DNA of 64,000 nt from JANXSS01 sp040385645 (GCA_040385645.1 JAZKGZ010000013.1:124001-188000), one strand, 5' to 3'. Shown: positions 1-9,615, counted from the first letter of the stretch. Made by a program: numbers and translations. Notes: generated by a model from the sequence alone, not told the origin.

Positions 1-726
1 AAGATCGGTTTGGATTTGCTCGGTTAAAACCGCTTTGGCCTGTTCCAGCGTCAAACCCGACTTATAGATCGTTTTATACGCAGTGCGTAAGGCACTGATC
101 TGTTCGCGTTCGAAACCACGTCGCTTCAAACCTTCGGTATTGATTCCGTGGGGCGCAGCAGGATTGCCAGACAATAGCAGGAACGGCGGCACATCTTGAG
201 ACAAGCTGGTGTTCATGCCAAGCATCGCATGCGCGCCGATCTTGCAAAACTGATGGACTGCCGTGAAGCCACCGAGAATTACCCAATCGCCGACGTGTAC
301 ATGGCCGGCCAGAGTAGCGTTGTTGGCAAAAATGGTTTGACTTCCGACCTGGCAATCATGGGCGATGTGTACATACGCCATGATCCAGTTGTCGTCGCCG
401 ATTCGCGTAACACCGCCGTCCTGGATCGTACCGAGATTGAAGGTACAAAATTCGCGGACAGTATTGCGCGCGCCGATTTCTAACTTGGTCGGTTCACCAG
501 CGTATTTTTTGTCTTGCGGTGCGCCGCCGAGAGCAGCGTAGGCATGAATGACATTATCCACGCCGATCGTCGTATCGCCATCGATCACGACATGCGGGCC
601 GACTTTCGTGCCGGAACCGATGCGCACATGCGGACCGATGACCGAATATGCGCCAACCGTTACCGAGCTATCGAGCTGGGCATCGACATCAACAATGGCA
701 GTCGGATGAATCAGACGAGCATTCAC
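1..726 (-). CDS. lpxA: LpxA, UDP-N-acetylglucosamine acyltransferase (3' end cut by window edge)
   Basis: Catalyses the first step of lipid A synthesis, moving a 3-hydroxyacyl chain from ACP to UDP-GlcNAc in the cytoplasm. 242 codons are visible with no stop, so about 20 C-terminal residues lie outside the window (family length about 262). The N-terminal part is a left-handed beta-helix built from hexapeptide repeats. The HIAHDC motif at residues 120-125 contains the expected catalytic histidine (H123). I chose the GTG at 726 because it gives the family-typical N-terminus MNARLIHPTAIV; it begins 4 nt after the fabZ stop, which implies translational coupling. Last visible gene of the bamA-skp-lpxD-fabZ-lpxA run. 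Confidence 0.95.
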   Translation of the reverse strand, partial: MNARLIHPTAIVDVDAQLDSSVTVGAYSVIGPHVRIGSGTKVGPHVVIDGDTTIGVDNVIHAYAALGGAPQDKKYAGEPTKLEIGARNTVREFCTFNLGTIQDGGVTRIGDDNWIMAYVHIAHDCQVGSQTIFANNATLAGHVHVGDWVILGGFTAVHQFCKIGAHAMLGMNTSLSQDVPPFLLLSGNPAAPHGINTEGLKRRGFEREQISALRTAYKTIYKSGLTLEQAKAVLTEQIQTDL

Positions 727-730
727 GATT

Positions 731-1201
731 TCATGCGCCGGGCGGTTGGCTGGCATCGGTGGCATTGCGCATAGTGCACATCAACTCGGCTTCGACAGCC
801 AGTTGCCCATCGACGCTGGCAGCGGCCTTGTATTTCCAGATACCGCGCGCACTACGTAGTATCTGTACTTCCATTTTTAATTGGTCGCCTGGTTCGACTG
901 GTCGCTTGAAACGGGCACCATCGATGCCGATGAAATAGACGACACTATTGTCATCCGGCTTCATATTCATGGTTAGAAACGACAGCAACGCAGCTGTTTG
1001 TGCCAGTGCCTCGATCATTAGCACGCCCGGCATGACCGGCTTATGTGGAAAATGACCGTTAAAAAATTCTTCATTGATCGTCACGTTTTTGATCGCCGTG
1101 ATCGATTTGCCAGATTCCCAATCCAGTACGCGATCCACGAGCAATAGCGGGTAGCGGTGGGGAAGATATTGTTTGATTTGATTGATATCGAGACTGTTCA
1201 T
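731..1201 (-). CDS. fabZ: FabZ, 3-hydroxyacyl-ACP dehydratase
   Basis: Dehydrates 3-hydroxyacyl-ACP to trans-2-enoyl-ACP in the fatty acid elongation cycle; it competes with LpxA and LpxD for hydroxyacyl-ACP, which explains why these genes sit together. The 156-residue hot-dog-fold protein is full length. The active-site region GHFPHKPVMPG carries the catalytic H50, and E64 follows in the central helix (LMIEALAQ). It lies 20 nt downstream of lpxD and 4 nt upstream of the lpxA start. Nothing unusual was seen. Confidence 0.97.
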   Translation of the reverse strand: MNSLDINQIKQYLPHRYPLLLVDRVLDWESGKSITAIKNVTINEEFFNGHFPHKPVMPGVLMIEALAQTAALLSFLTMNMKPDDNSVVYFIGIDGARFKRPVEPGDQLKMEVQILRSARGIWKYKAAASVDGQLAVEAELMCTMRNATDASQPPGA

Positions 1202-1221
1202 TCGGTAGGCGAGTATGGTGG

Positions 1222-2340
1222 CTAATCCTTTGGGTGCTGATCGTTTGGGTGCTGATCGTTTGGGTGCTGATCGGTCGCTTGCTTGCTAGCCGACTGCGTC
1301 AGGAGCTTGACGGTTTTTTCGAGCTCGCGGATTTTCTCACGCATCGACGTCAAATTGCGAACAATCGCCGCAGATTTTTCCCAATCGGTATTTTTTGCCA
1401 AAGGATAAAAACCGGTGTATTGACCCGCTTCTCGAATCGAGCGCGACACCATACTCGCAGACGAGACATGCACATGGTCGGCAATCGTCAAATGCCCGAG
1501 CACCATTGCCGCGCCACCGAAGGTACAATATTTACCGATCACCGCGCTACCTGCCACACCGACGCAGCCAGCCATGGCGGTATGGGCGCCGATGCGGCAG
1601 TTATGACCGATCTGAATCTGGTTGTCGAGTTTGACGCCATCCTCGATCACCGTATCGGCAAGCGCACCGCGATCGATACAGGTGTTGGCACCGATCTCGA
1701 CATCGTTACCAATCTCGACGCCCCCGGTCTGGGGAATTTTTATCCAGCTGCCAGCATCGTTGGCAAAGCCGAATCCGTCTGCGCCGATAACCGCACCGGC
1801 ATGCACGATGCCGTTCCGGCCAATACGGCAATTAGCTTCGAACGTCACACGCGGATGGAGGAGCGTATTGGCACCGATACGCGCAGCGCGTCCGATAAAA
1901 CAATGTGCACCAACCATCGCGCCGTCTTCGATGCACGCATCGGCGTCTACCGTTACGTACGGTCCGATTACTGCAGTCGCGGCGATCTTGGCACTCGAAT
2001 CGATACAGGCTGTGGCATGGATACCGGGGCTGGGCCTGGGATTGTAAAGCGCAGCGAACCACTGGGCGAGACGCGCAAAATACGCATAGGGATTATCGGT
2101 CAGTATGCGGGCACCGACATAAGTCGTGCCGATGGCTGCGCTATCAGTGGGTGAGAGGATCAATGCCGCCGCCTTGGACTGCGACGCCTGCCCGCGTAAC
2201 TTTACATTGGACAAGAAGCTGATATGCGTCGGCGTGGCATCTGCCAGCGGCGCAACGCCCTGCACGCGTATCGTGCCGTCGCCATGTAATTGGCCGCCCA
2301 AGCGTTCGACCAACTCCGCGAGTTGCGTGCCCATGATCAC
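1222..2340 (-). CDS. lpxD: LpxD, UDP-3-O-(3-hydroxyacyl)glucosamine N-acyltransferase
   Basis: Third enzyme of lipid A synthesis; N-acylates UDP-3-O-acyl-glucosamine from hydroxyacyl-ACP. An N-terminal uridine-binding domain (about residues 1-105) is followed by a hexapeptide-repeat beta-helix (about 106-320) and a C-terminal helix. The likely catalytic histidine is H246, in IGHNCRIG. The protein has 372 residues, longer than the roughly 340-360 usual, because the C-terminus carries a threefold QHPND/QHPKD repeat encoded by a perfect 15-bp tandem repeat. The start is uncertain: ATG at 2340 or the in-frame ATG two codons later (2334). Confidence 0.96.
   Translation of the reverse strand: MIMGTQLAELVERLGGQLHGDGTIRVQGVAPLADATPTHISFLSNVKLRGQASQSKAAALILSPTDSAAIGTTYVGARILTDNPYAYFARLAQWFAALYNPRPSPGIHATACIDSSAKIAATAVIGPYVTVDADACIEDGAMVGAHCFIGRAARIGANTLLHPRVTFEANCRIGRNGIVHAGAVIGADGFGFANDAGSWIKIPQTGGVEIGNDVEIGANTCIDRGALADTVIEDGVKLDNQIQIGHNCRIGAHTAMAGCVGVAGSAVIGKYCTFGGAAMVLGHLTIADHVHVSSASMVSRSIREAGQYTGFYPLAKNTDWEKSAAIVRNLTSMREKIRELEKTVKLLTQSASKQATDQHPNDQHPNDQHPKD
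1229..1273. repeat. Three perfect 15-bp tandem repeats at the 3' end of lpxD
   Basis: The unit TTTGGGTGCTGATCG (plus strand) occurs three times without mismatch at 1229-1243, 1244-1258 and 1259-1273. The period is a multiple of three, so lpxD stays in frame and gains a repeated acidic/polar C-terminal tail. Copy number is probably variable by replication slippage (inference). Confidence 0.95.
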
Positions 2341-2351
2341 CCCCGAAAACC

Positions 2352-2900
2352 TTATTTGCTGCCGAGCGCCTTGAGCACTTTATCGGTAATGTCGACCCTG
2401 GGGCTGACGGTGACCGCCTCCTGCAAGATGATGTCGAATTTTTCGCTGTCGGCAATTTGCTTGATGACCTTGTTGGTGCGATCGAGTACGTTGGCGACTT
2501 CTTCATTGCGTCGTTGATTCAAATCTTCACGAAATTCTCGCTGCTTGCGCTGAAAATCTTTGTCAAGATCGCTTAGTTCCCGTTGCCGACGCAGGCGGTC
2601 GGACTCGGGCAACACCGATGCTTCCTTGTCGAGCTTTTCCGATAGCCCTTTGATGCGCAGCGAAATTTCCTGCAGCTCTTTTTCCCGACGCGAAAATTCC
2701 TGCTCGATCTTGGTTTGCGCAGCTTTCGCTGGCGGTGCCTCGCGCAGGATGCGCTCCGTATTGACGAACCCGATTTTCGTCTCCTGCGCCACGGCAGATA
2801 TACTCGACAACATCGCTGCCGCGCACAATACGGAACTGCACGTCGATGCTGCCAATCTTGGGTAGAACCGAGGTAGACACTTCACAGCCATTCTCCGCAT
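2352..2900 (-). CDS. skp: Skp/OmpH-family periplasmic chaperone
   Basis: Periplasmic holdase that carries unfolded outer-membrane proteins from the Sec translocon to the BAM complex. 182 residues. An N-terminal signal peptide ends about residue 38 (SAVA before QETKIG), and a long charged helical region (about 75-140) matches the tentacle helices of Skp. It lies between bamA upstream and lpxD downstream on the same strand, the common proteobacterial arrangement. The first two possible starts (M1 and M4) cannot be separated; either leaves the signal peptide intact. Confidence 0.92.
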   Translation of the reverse strand: MRRMAVKCLPRFYPRLAASTCSSVLCAAAMLSSISAVAQETKIGFVNTERILREAPPAKAAQTKIEQEFSRREKELQEISLRIKGLSEKLDKEASVLPESDRLRRQRELSDLDKDFQRKQREFREDLNQRRNEEVANVLDRTNKVIKQIADSEKFDIILQEAVTVSPRVDITDKVLKALGSK

Positions 2901-2965
2901 TTCAGATGAGGGGTCATTTCATGCTTACGCCGACAACCATTATGCCATCGGCACATCCTGCGTGA

Positions 2966-5311
2966 TCAGAACCCGGTACCCAGTTGAAACTGGAATGTCT
3001 GGGGCTGGTCGCCTTCCTTGAGATTCAACGCCTTACCGTAGCTTAACTTCAGCGGCCCGACCGGCGATACCCAGCTCAAACCGATGCCTGCAGAATATCG
3101 CAGATCTTTCGTGCGCATTTTCTGGCGTTCGGCGAAGACATTACCACCGTCGACAAAGGTAAACCAGCGCAAACTACGGTCGTTGCCCTGACCGGGAAAC
3201 GGAAATTGCACCTCGGCGTTCAAAATCACACGTTTGCTGCCTCCCAGCGAATCGCCGGTGAGCGGATCCTTTACATCGCCGAGCGAGGAACTGTCGTATC
3301 CTCGCACCGATCCGATACCGCCAGCAAAAAAATTCTTGAAGATCGGATATGGCTTGCCGCCGAGTCCGCGACCGTAATCGATTTCGCCGTTCAAGGCCAG
3401 CGTAAGCGTTCTAAAAAACGGTTTGAAATATTGTTGCTGGTAAATCGCACGGTAATATTTTAAGTCACCGACGGGTGCAAATTCGAAATTCACCCGTTGG
3501 TAACGTCCGGAGTTCGGCGTCAGAGCACTATCGCGACTGTCACGTTGCCACGCGACGGTCAATGGGAACGAAGTCGTTTTTGCGTTTACGCCATTGCCGA
3601 AATCGCGTACATAGTTAAGGTACACCTGCGGACTATCGATCTGATCGGGCTGATTAAGGAAAGTCCTGACATCGGTCTGCTCGACACCAACGCCGAAAAA
3701 TACGGTATCGAGCTCGGAGAACGGTACGCCGAACTTAATGTTTCCTCCCGCCGTGCGCACGATGTAGTCGCCGAAATTGATTTCCGGCGGACGGGTAGTA
3801 CGGAAAAATAATTCGTAGCTGCGGCTGACACCGTTATCCGTAAAGTACGGATTAGTTTCAGAAAACGCGACGGTGCGGTTACGTTTGCTCGTGTTGACAT
3901 CAAGGCCGATGGTGCTACCGCTGCCGAATGCGTTTGTCTGCTGTATCGACCCTGTCAAGGTCAGCTTCTCGCTACTGGAAAAACCGGCGCCTATCAAAAT
4001 ATTACCAGTGGGCTTTTCCACCACCGACATATTGACATCGACCTGATCGGTCGTACCCGGCACCTCGGGTGTCTCTAAAGCGACTTCCTTGAAGTACCCA
4101 AGACGATCGACGCGATCGCGCGAGAGACGAAGCTTGGCACCGTCGTACCAGGAACTCTCGAACGCCCGAAACTCGCGGCGCACGACTTCGTCCCGGGTTT
4201 TGGTATTCCCGGCGATGTTGATGTTGCGTACATAGACGCGCTTCCCGGGGTCCACCAAAATCGTAAAGGCGACTTCTTTCTTCTCCCGGTTTAATTCGGG
4301 GTTGGTATTGACGTTGGCGAATGCGTAGCCGAAGTTGCCGAGTCGCTCTGAAACACGTTTGACGCTATTGGCAAGCAATTCGCCGTTATACACATCACCC
4401 GGTTTCAAGAGCACCAACGACTTCAATTCCTCTTGCCGGCCCAATGTTTCACCTTCGAGCTTGACGTCGGAAACCGTGTATTTGCCGCCTTCAGTGATAT
4501 TGACCGTAATGTAAATGTCTTTTTTGTCCGGCGTGATCGAGACCTGCGTGGACTCGATCTGCATCTCGAGATAACCGCGGTTCAGATAATACGATTTTAA
4601 GGTTTCGATGTCGCCCGTCAGTTTTTGCTTGGAGTATTGATCCGATTTCGTGTACCAGGTCAGCCAATTCGGCGTTGTCAGCGTAATCGCTTTTCTCAAC
4701 TCCTTGTCGGTAAATACAGTATTGCCGACGATATTAATTTCTCTGATTCTAGACACCTCGCCTTCATCCACGGCAAATACAATGTTGACGCGATTACGTT
4801 CGATCGGCGTAACGGTCGTGGTAATGACTACCCCGTACAGACCTTTGGACAGATACTGCCGCTTCAGTTCTTGCTCGGCACGCTCGGCAACGGCTTTGTC
4901 GTAGATGCGTGCTTCGCCGAGACCGATTTCTTTCAATGCCTTGGTCAACACATCCTTGTCGAATTCCTTGGCACCGGTAAAATCCACGGCTGCGATTGCG
5001 GGGCGTTCTTCGACCAGAATGACTAAAACGTCGCCTTCGGCTTCGACTCGAATGTCTTTGAAAAAACCGGTGGCATACAATGCCCTGATGGCTGCAGCGC
5101 CTTTTTCATCGGTAAACGTATCGCCGACCTGGACCGGCAAATAGCTGAACACGGTACCGGCTTCGGTGCGTTGAATGCCCTCGACACGAATATCGCGGAC
5201 GACGAAGGGGTCGACGGCGAACACCTGCCCTGAGCAAAGAGCCAGGGCGGCGAGAGCGATAGAATGATTGGGGAAATGCGGACGGGCAGAACGGTGAGAA
5301 TATAATTTCAT
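2966..5311 (-). CDS. bamA: BamA, outer-membrane protein assembly factor
   Basis: Central Omp85 component of the BAM complex, inserting beta-barrel proteins into the outer membrane. 781 residues: signal peptide to about residue 32 (QVFA before VDPF), five POTRA domains (about 33-430) and a 16-strand barrel to the C-terminus. The last residue is phenylalanine in FQLGTGF, the usual outer-membrane insertion signal. The conserved VRGYDSSSLG motif of barrel loop 6 is present. BamD is encoded at 50208 in this window; bamB, bamC and bamE are not. It sits 34 nt downstream of rseP, the envelope-stress protease that responds to failure of this process. Confidence 0.98.
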   Translation of the reverse strand: MKLYSHRSARPHFPNHSIALAALALCSGQVFAVDPFVVRDIRVEGIQRTEAGTVFSYLPVQVGDTFTDEKGAAAIRALYATGFFKDIRVEAEGDVLVILVEERPAIAAVDFTGAKEFDKDVLTKALKEIGLGEARIYDKAVAERAEQELKRQYLSKGLYGVVITTTVTPIERNRVNIVFAVDEGEVSRIREINIVGNTVFTDKELRKAITLTTPNWLTWYTKSDQYSKQKLTGDIETLKSYYLNRGYLEMQIESTQVSITPDKKDIYITVNITEGGKYTVSDVKLEGETLGRQEELKSLVLLKPGDVYNGELLANSVKRVSERLGNFGYAFANVNTNPELNREKKEVAFTILVDPGKRVYVRNINIAGNTKTRDEVVRREFRAFESSWYDGAKLRLSRDRVDRLGYFKEVALETPEVPGTTDQVDVNMSVVEKPTGNILIGAGFSSSEKLTLTGSIQQTNAFGSGSTIGLDVNTSKRNRTVAFSETNPYFTDNGVSRSYELFFRTTRPPEINFGDYIVRTAGGNIKFGVPFSELDTVFFGVGVEQTDVRTFLNQPDQIDSPQVYLNYVRDFGNGVNAKTTSFPLTVAWQRDSRDSALTPNSGRYQRVNFEFAPVGDLKYYRAIYQQQYFKPFFRTLTLALNGEIDYGRGLGGKPYPIFKNFFAGGIGSVRGYDSSSLGDVKDPLTGDSLGGSKRVILNAEVQFPFPGQGNDRSLRWFTFVDGGNVFAERQKMRTKDLRYSAGIGLSWVSPVGPLKLSYGKALNLKEGDQPQTFQFQLGTGF

Positions 5312-5345
5312 TGGCTATGGAAAGTGTGTGAAGCCCCGACTGTAG

Positions 5346-6743
5346 CTAGGACATCAAACGCACGATATCGTTGAACACAGCGACCACCATCAGGGTCATC
5401 AAGATGCCGGCGCCGGCGCGTTGGGCCATCTCACCGAAACGTTCTGGAATAGGTTTTCCGGTAAAAACTTCCACCGAATAATACAGCAAATGCCCACCGT
5501 CCAGCACTGGGATCGGTAGCAAATTCATCACGCCGAGACTGATACTGATCAAGGCGATGAAGCTGAGATAACTGACCAGGCCTATACGCGCGGTCTGTCC
5601 GGCATAGTCAGCGATGGTGATGGGGCCGGTGACGTTCTTGATGGATACTTCGCCGGTAATCATCTTGCCGACCATCTTCAATGTCAAGACGCTGGTGTCC
5701 CAGGTTTTTTGCGCGCCTTTCGCGATCGCAGCCAAGGGTGGGTCGTCGGCAACAGTCATTTCCGGCATCAGCGGCATCTCGACTTGAATGCGACCGATGC
5801 TTTTGCCTTGCTGCACGCTAGCGACCGGTGTGACATCGATGGTTTCAATAGCACCGTCGCGCGAGATTTGCATGGCCAGCGGCTTACCGGCAGACTCGCG
5901 TACCACTTCCAGAAAACGCAAGCCATCGGTCAATGTTTCGCCGTTGATCGCCAACACTAGGTCGTTTTCGCGTAAGCCAGCGCGCATCGCAGGGCCGCCC
6001 TCGACCACTTTGCCCAAGGTTGCTTTCGGGCGCGCCAGGTCAAGGCCAAGCTTTTGCAGAAAATCCGTCTCCATGTCTTTGGCGGTAATGCTGTCGAGCG
6101 GCAGCTGTATTACATCAACCACCTTTGCATCGACGGTTTTCGTATCGACTGTTGCGCCATTCCGTGCTTGCGCCACCGGCCGCTCGACCTCCAGCTTCAC
6201 CGACTGTTTCTCCACAGCCGCCTGTAACAATTTCCAGCGCAGATCGGACCAAATACGAATTGGCTCGCCATTGACGGCGGTGATCGTTTCCCCACCACGT
6301 AAGCCGGCTTGATAAGCCACCGAGTCGGTTGCCATAGCACGCAGCTTGGGAATCGGTTCGGGAATGCCATGCATAAACAGACCGCTGAATAATGCGATAG
6401 CCAGCAAAAAATTGGCGATTGGGCCGGCCGCGACGATGGCGATGCGTTTCCACACATTTTGCCGCGTGAATTCGCGTTTCAGGTCCGATTCCGGCAAGCC
6501 GGCAAGATCCTGATCGCGCGCGTCGAGCATTTTTACGTAGCCACCGAACGGCAACATCGACAGCGCCCATTCCGTCTGATCGGGACCGATGCGTCGTGAG
6601 TAAACGACCTTTCCCATGCCTACTGAAAAGCGCAACACCTTGACCCCGCACCAGCGGGCGATCCAATAATGTCCGAGTTCGTGAACGATGATCAAGACGC
6701 CGATCACCACGAAAAATGCTAGTAAAGTCTGTATCAGATTCAT
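5346..6743 (-). CDS. rseP: RseP, site-2 zinc metalloprotease
   Basis: Inner-membrane intramembrane protease that cleaves anti-sigma factor RseA in the sigma-E envelope-stress cascade and clears signal-peptide remnants. 465 residues from the ATG at 6743. The zinc motif HELGH lies at residues 21-25 in the first membrane helix, two PDZ domains occupy the middle, and the C-terminal LDGGH supplies the third zinc ligand. I prefer the ATG at 6743 to the TTG at 6761 because a GGGAG ribosome site precedes it and the N-terminus MNLIQTLLAF is typical of the family. The start lies 18 nt after the dxr stop. Confidence 0.96.
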   Translation of the reverse strand: MNLIQTLLAFFVVIGVLIIVHELGHYWIARWCGVKVLRFSVGMGKVVYSRRIGPDQTEWALSMLPFGGYVKMLDARDQDLAGLPESDLKREFTRQNVWKRIAIVAAGPIANFLLAIALFSGLFMHGIPEPIPKLRAMATDSVAYQAGLRGGETITAVNGEPIRIWSDLRWKLLQAAVEKQSVKLEVERPVAQARNGATVDTKTVDAKVVDVIQLPLDSITAKDMETDFLQKLGLDLARPKATLGKVVEGGPAMRAGLRENDLVLAINGETLTDGLRFLEVVRESAGKPLAMQISRDGAIETIDVTPVASVQQGKSIGRIQVEMPLMPEMTVADDPPLAAIAKGAQKTWDTSVLTLKMVGKMITGEVSIKNVTGPITIADYAGQTARIGLVSYLSFIALISISLGVMNLLPIPVLDGGHLLYYSVEVFTGKPIPERFGEMAQRAGAGILMTLMVVAVFNDIVRLMS

Positions 6744-6761
6744 CGAAAACGCTCCCGACAA

Positions 6762-7940
6762 TCAATCGTTGATGAACGCATGGGCAATCGACCTGGCGAT
6801 CTGATCCTGCTCCAACAAAGCTGCCATATCGGTAACCGCAACCAACGGCACACGGTTCAGCACCTTTTCGATCAACTGATCGATTGCTCGGAAGCCGATA
6901 CGGCCAGTCAGGAAGGCTTCCACCGCTACTTCATTGGCAGCATTCAGTACAGCCGGCGCAGTGTTGCCGACGTTCAATGCATCATACGCCAGTTTCAAAC
7001 AGGGAAAACGAACGGTATCGGCAGGCAAGAACGTCAGCGAACCGGCAGTTAACAGCTCGAGCGGGGCGACACCCGACGTGATTCGCTCCGGATGAGCGAG
7101 CGCATGTGCGATCGGCGTGCGCATGTCCGGGTTTCCCAGTTGTGCGAGCACCGAGCCGTCGACGTAAGACACCATTGAATGGATCACACTTTGCGGATGA
7201 ATGACGACCTCGATCTGATTCGACGGCAGACCGAAAAGCCAGTGCGCTTCGATCACCTCGAGGCCCTTGTTCATCATGGTGGCGGAATCTACCGAAATCT
7301 TGCGCCCCATGACCCATTTCGGATGTGCCACGGCTTCTTCCGGCGTGACCGAATGTAGCGTTGCCACGTCACGGTTGAGAAACGGACCACCTGAAGCGGT
7401 CAACAAGATTTTGGCAATACCGGGCGAACCACAACACCGGTCGAAATTGTGCGGCAAACATTGAAATACTGCATTGTGTTCACTGTCGATAGGCAATAGT
7501 GTCGCGCCATTTTCATGAATGGCATCAATGAATAGCTGTCCGGACATTACCAGCGCTTCTTTGTTGGCGAGCAATATTTTTTTGCCGGCGAGGGCTGCCG
7601 CCATCGTTGCTGCCAGACCGGCAGCACCGACGATAGCAGCCATGACGATATCGCAATCCGAGGCGGCTGCCACTTCGCACAAAGCAGCCTCACCATAACT
7701 TACCTCGGTTTGCAGCTTCATCGGGCGAAGCAGATCGACCAGCTCGGCAGCAGCAGTGGCAGTGCCGACAACTGCGCGCCTAGGCCGCCAATAGGCACAT
7801 TGTTGTGCAAGCAGCGCGGTGCTGGAATGCGCGGTCAGCGCATGCACAGCATATCGGTCGGAATGGCGTTCCAGTACGTCGAGTGTGGATTTACCGATCG
7901 AGCCGGTTGAACCGAGAATGGTTAGACGCTGAACCTGCAT
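6762..7940 (-). CDS. dxr: Dxr (IspC), 1-deoxy-D-xylulose 5-phosphate reductoisomerase
   Basis: Converts DXP to 2-C-methyl-D-erythritol 4-phosphate with NADPH, the committed step of the non-mevalonate isoprenoid pathway; the following IspD and IspF activities are encoded at 36.4 kb. 392 residues from the ATG at 7940. The NADPH-binding GSTGSIGKST lies near residues 10-19, and the metal and substrate region SVDSATMMNKGLE is intact. The open frame extends upstream to 8414, but that part overlaps cdsA and is not protein-like. It lies 11 nt after cdsA, and its upstream neighbour uppS uses the same isoprenoid precursors. Confidence 0.97.
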   Translation of the reverse strand: MQVQRLTILGSTGSIGKSTLDVLERHSDRYAVHALTAHSSTALLAQQCAYWRPRRAVVGTATAAAELVDLLRPMKLQTEVSYGEAALCEVAAASDCDIVMAAIVGAAGLAATMAAALAGKKILLANKEALVMSGQLFIDAIHENGATLLPIDSEHNAVFQCLPHNFDRCCGSPGIAKILLTASGGPFLNRDVATLHSVTPEEAVAHPKWVMGRKISVDSATMMNKGLEVIEAHWLFGLPSNQIEVVIHPQSVIHSMVSYVDGSVLAQLGNPDMRTPIAHALAHPERITSGVAPLELLTAGSLTFLPADTVRFPCLKLAYDALNVGNTAPAVLNAANEVAVEAFLTGRIGFRAIDQLIEKVLNRVPLVAVTDMAALLEQDQIARSIAHAFIND

Positions 7941-7951
7941 GTCGCGTCTCC

Positions 7952-8770
7952 TTATCGCCAGGTATGTAGGAGCAGTGCCAGCGGTAGCACTGGAATCAAG
8001 GCGTCGATTCGGTCGAGTACACCGCCGTGACCGGGTAGTAGCGTGCTGCTGTCTTTTACGCCGGCGCGACGTTTTAATTGCGATTCGAACAGGTCGCCGA
8101 CCACGCTGGCCGCAACGAGCACCGAAAGCGCCAAAAACAATACTAACCAGCCACGGTTTAGTTGCAGCTGCACGGCAAAGGTACCATGCAGAACCGGGAT
8201 TTGTGTGCAAATGGCCGACAACGTTACGACGGCGAACCATCCGCCGATCGCGCCTTCCCACGACTTTCCTGGAGAAATGGAGGGTGCCAGCTTGCGCTGG
8301 CCGAAGGCCTTGCCTGAAAAATAAGCGCCAATGTCGGCGACCCAGACCAGTGCCAGTACGGAAAATAAATACAATGCTGAATAAGAAAACAACGCCAGCA
8401 TGGCGACGAAGCAACCGAGGATCGTCAGACAGTACACGCCGCCGAGCAAACTATTGGCAGCCGTTCCAAGTGCAGGCAGCCCAAATTTAAGCGACGGTGC
8501 CAGGCGCAAGGCCCAGATCAGCACACACAGCGGCATCAGCAATTGGACTTGCCCAAACGCGTCGATAAACGCGATTGCCGCAAACAACGCCGACCATGCG
8601 AGCGCCGATACTACGGCATTCTTAATTTTAAAAAGCCGTAGTGCTTCCCACATTGCCGCCGTCAGGATCAAGCATGCAGCTACGGCAATGACGGGCTGAA
8701 GATTTACCATCAGCAATACTGAAAGTACGGCCAGCAACACCGATGCTGTAATGACCCGCGTCCGTAACAT
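7952..8770 (-). CDS. cdsA: CdsA, phosphatidate cytidylyltransferase
   Basis: Makes CDP-diacylglycerol from phosphatidic acid and CTP in the inner membrane; CDP-diacylglycerol also feeds PgsA, encoded at 59.5 kb. 272 residues with about eight hydrophobic segments. The C-terminal CDP-alcohol signature SQLKRRAGVKDSS...PGHGGVLDRID is complete. The start codon overlaps the uppS stop as TGATG, so the two genes are translationally coupled. Confidence 0.97.
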   Translation of the reverse strand: MLRTRVITASVLLAVLSVLLMVNLQPVIAVAACLILTAAMWEALRLFKIKNAVVSALAWSALFAAIAFIDAFGQVQLLMPLCVLIWALRLAPSLKFGLPALGTAANSLLGGVYCLTILGCFVAMLALFSYSALYLFSVLALVWVADIGAYFSGKAFGQRKLAPSISPGKSWEGAIGGWFAVVTLSAICTQIPVLHGTFAVQLQLNRGWLVLFLALSVLVAASVVGDLFESQLKRRAGVKDSSTLLPGHGGVLDRIDALIPVLPLALLLHTWR

Positions 8771-9549
8771 CAGGACACTTTCTTCGGCGAGACCAATTGC
8801 TGGCTGGTTCGCCCGAAACGACGTTCGCGTTGCTGGAACGATGCGATTGCGGCAGCCAGCGACGTATCGTTAAAATCAGGCCAGTAGGTATCGGTAAAGT
8901 AAAGTTCAGTGTAGGCAAGCTGCCATAACAGGAAATTTGAAATACGTTCCTCGCCACCGGTACGAATGAAGAGGTCGGGCTCCGGCGCGTAGGCCATCGC
9001 CAGGTGTGGTGCCAGGTCCAACTCACTAAATGATCTTGTCGGACCATCTGTACGTTCCAACGACGATTCAGCGGCAATCATTTTGTTGACTGCCTGCGTA
9101 ATATCCCAACGGCCGCCGTAGTTAGCGCAAATGGAAAGTGTCAATCGGCTGTTGTTTGCCGTGCGACGCTCGGCATCGGCGATCATCGTGCGCAATTTTG
9201 CGTCGAAGCCGCTTAAATCGCCTACGACCTTCAGTCGAATGTCGTTGACATGCATTTTCGCGACTTCACGTTCCAACGCAGTCATGAACAGTCGCATCAA
9301 CAGCGACACTTCTTCGGCCGGGCGACGCCAATTTTCAGAGCTGAAAGCGAACAATGTCAAGAATTCCACGCCCCGCTCGGCGCATGCCTCGACGATCACG
9401 CGTACTGCGTCCACGCCCTTCACGTGTCCCGCCATCCGTGGCAAATAGCGCTCGGTAGCCCAGCGGCCGTTGCCATCCATGATGATGGCGATATGGCGTG
9501 GCACCGGCAATGTTAGCGGTATGCCTTGGGTGGAACTGGTCACGTTCAT
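8770..9549 (-). CDS. uppS: UppS, undecaprenyl diphosphate synthase
   Basis: Cis-prenyltransferase that builds the C55 lipid carrier for peptidoglycan and O-antigen from FPP and IPP. 259 residues from the ATG at 9549. The N-terminal motif HIAIIMDGNGRWA carries the catalytic aspartate (D25), and RTGGEERISNFLLWQ is the C-terminal signature. The frame is open back to a GTG at 9624, but that start would place about 25 extra residues inside a strong hairpin (9616-9643) and exceed family length, so the ATG is preferred. The stop overlaps the cdsA start. Confidence 0.95.
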   Translation of the reverse strand: MNVTSSTQGIPLTLPVPRHIAIIMDGNGRWATERYLPRMAGHVKGVDAVRVIVEACAERGVEFLTLFAFSSENWRRPAEEVSLLMRLFMTALEREVAKMHVNDIRLKVVGDLSGFDAKLRTMIADAERRTANNSRLTLSICANYGGRWDITQAVNKMIAAESSLERTDGPTRSFSELDLAPHLAMAYAPEPDLFIRTGGEERISNFLLWQLAYTELYFTDTYWPDFNDTSLAAAIASFQQRERRFGRTSQQLVSPKKVS

Positions 9550-9615
9550 TAAAAAGCGGCAATCATCAATCCGGCGCAGTGCTTTAAGAGCTTTGCAGAG
9601 TGGAACAAATTCGGG

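Noticed and set aside
7941..8414. Upstream extension of the dxr frame (about 158 codons)
   Set aside because: It overlaps cdsA on the same strand in another frame, is rich in Arg and His, and does not resemble Dxr; the ATG at 7940 gives the normal length.
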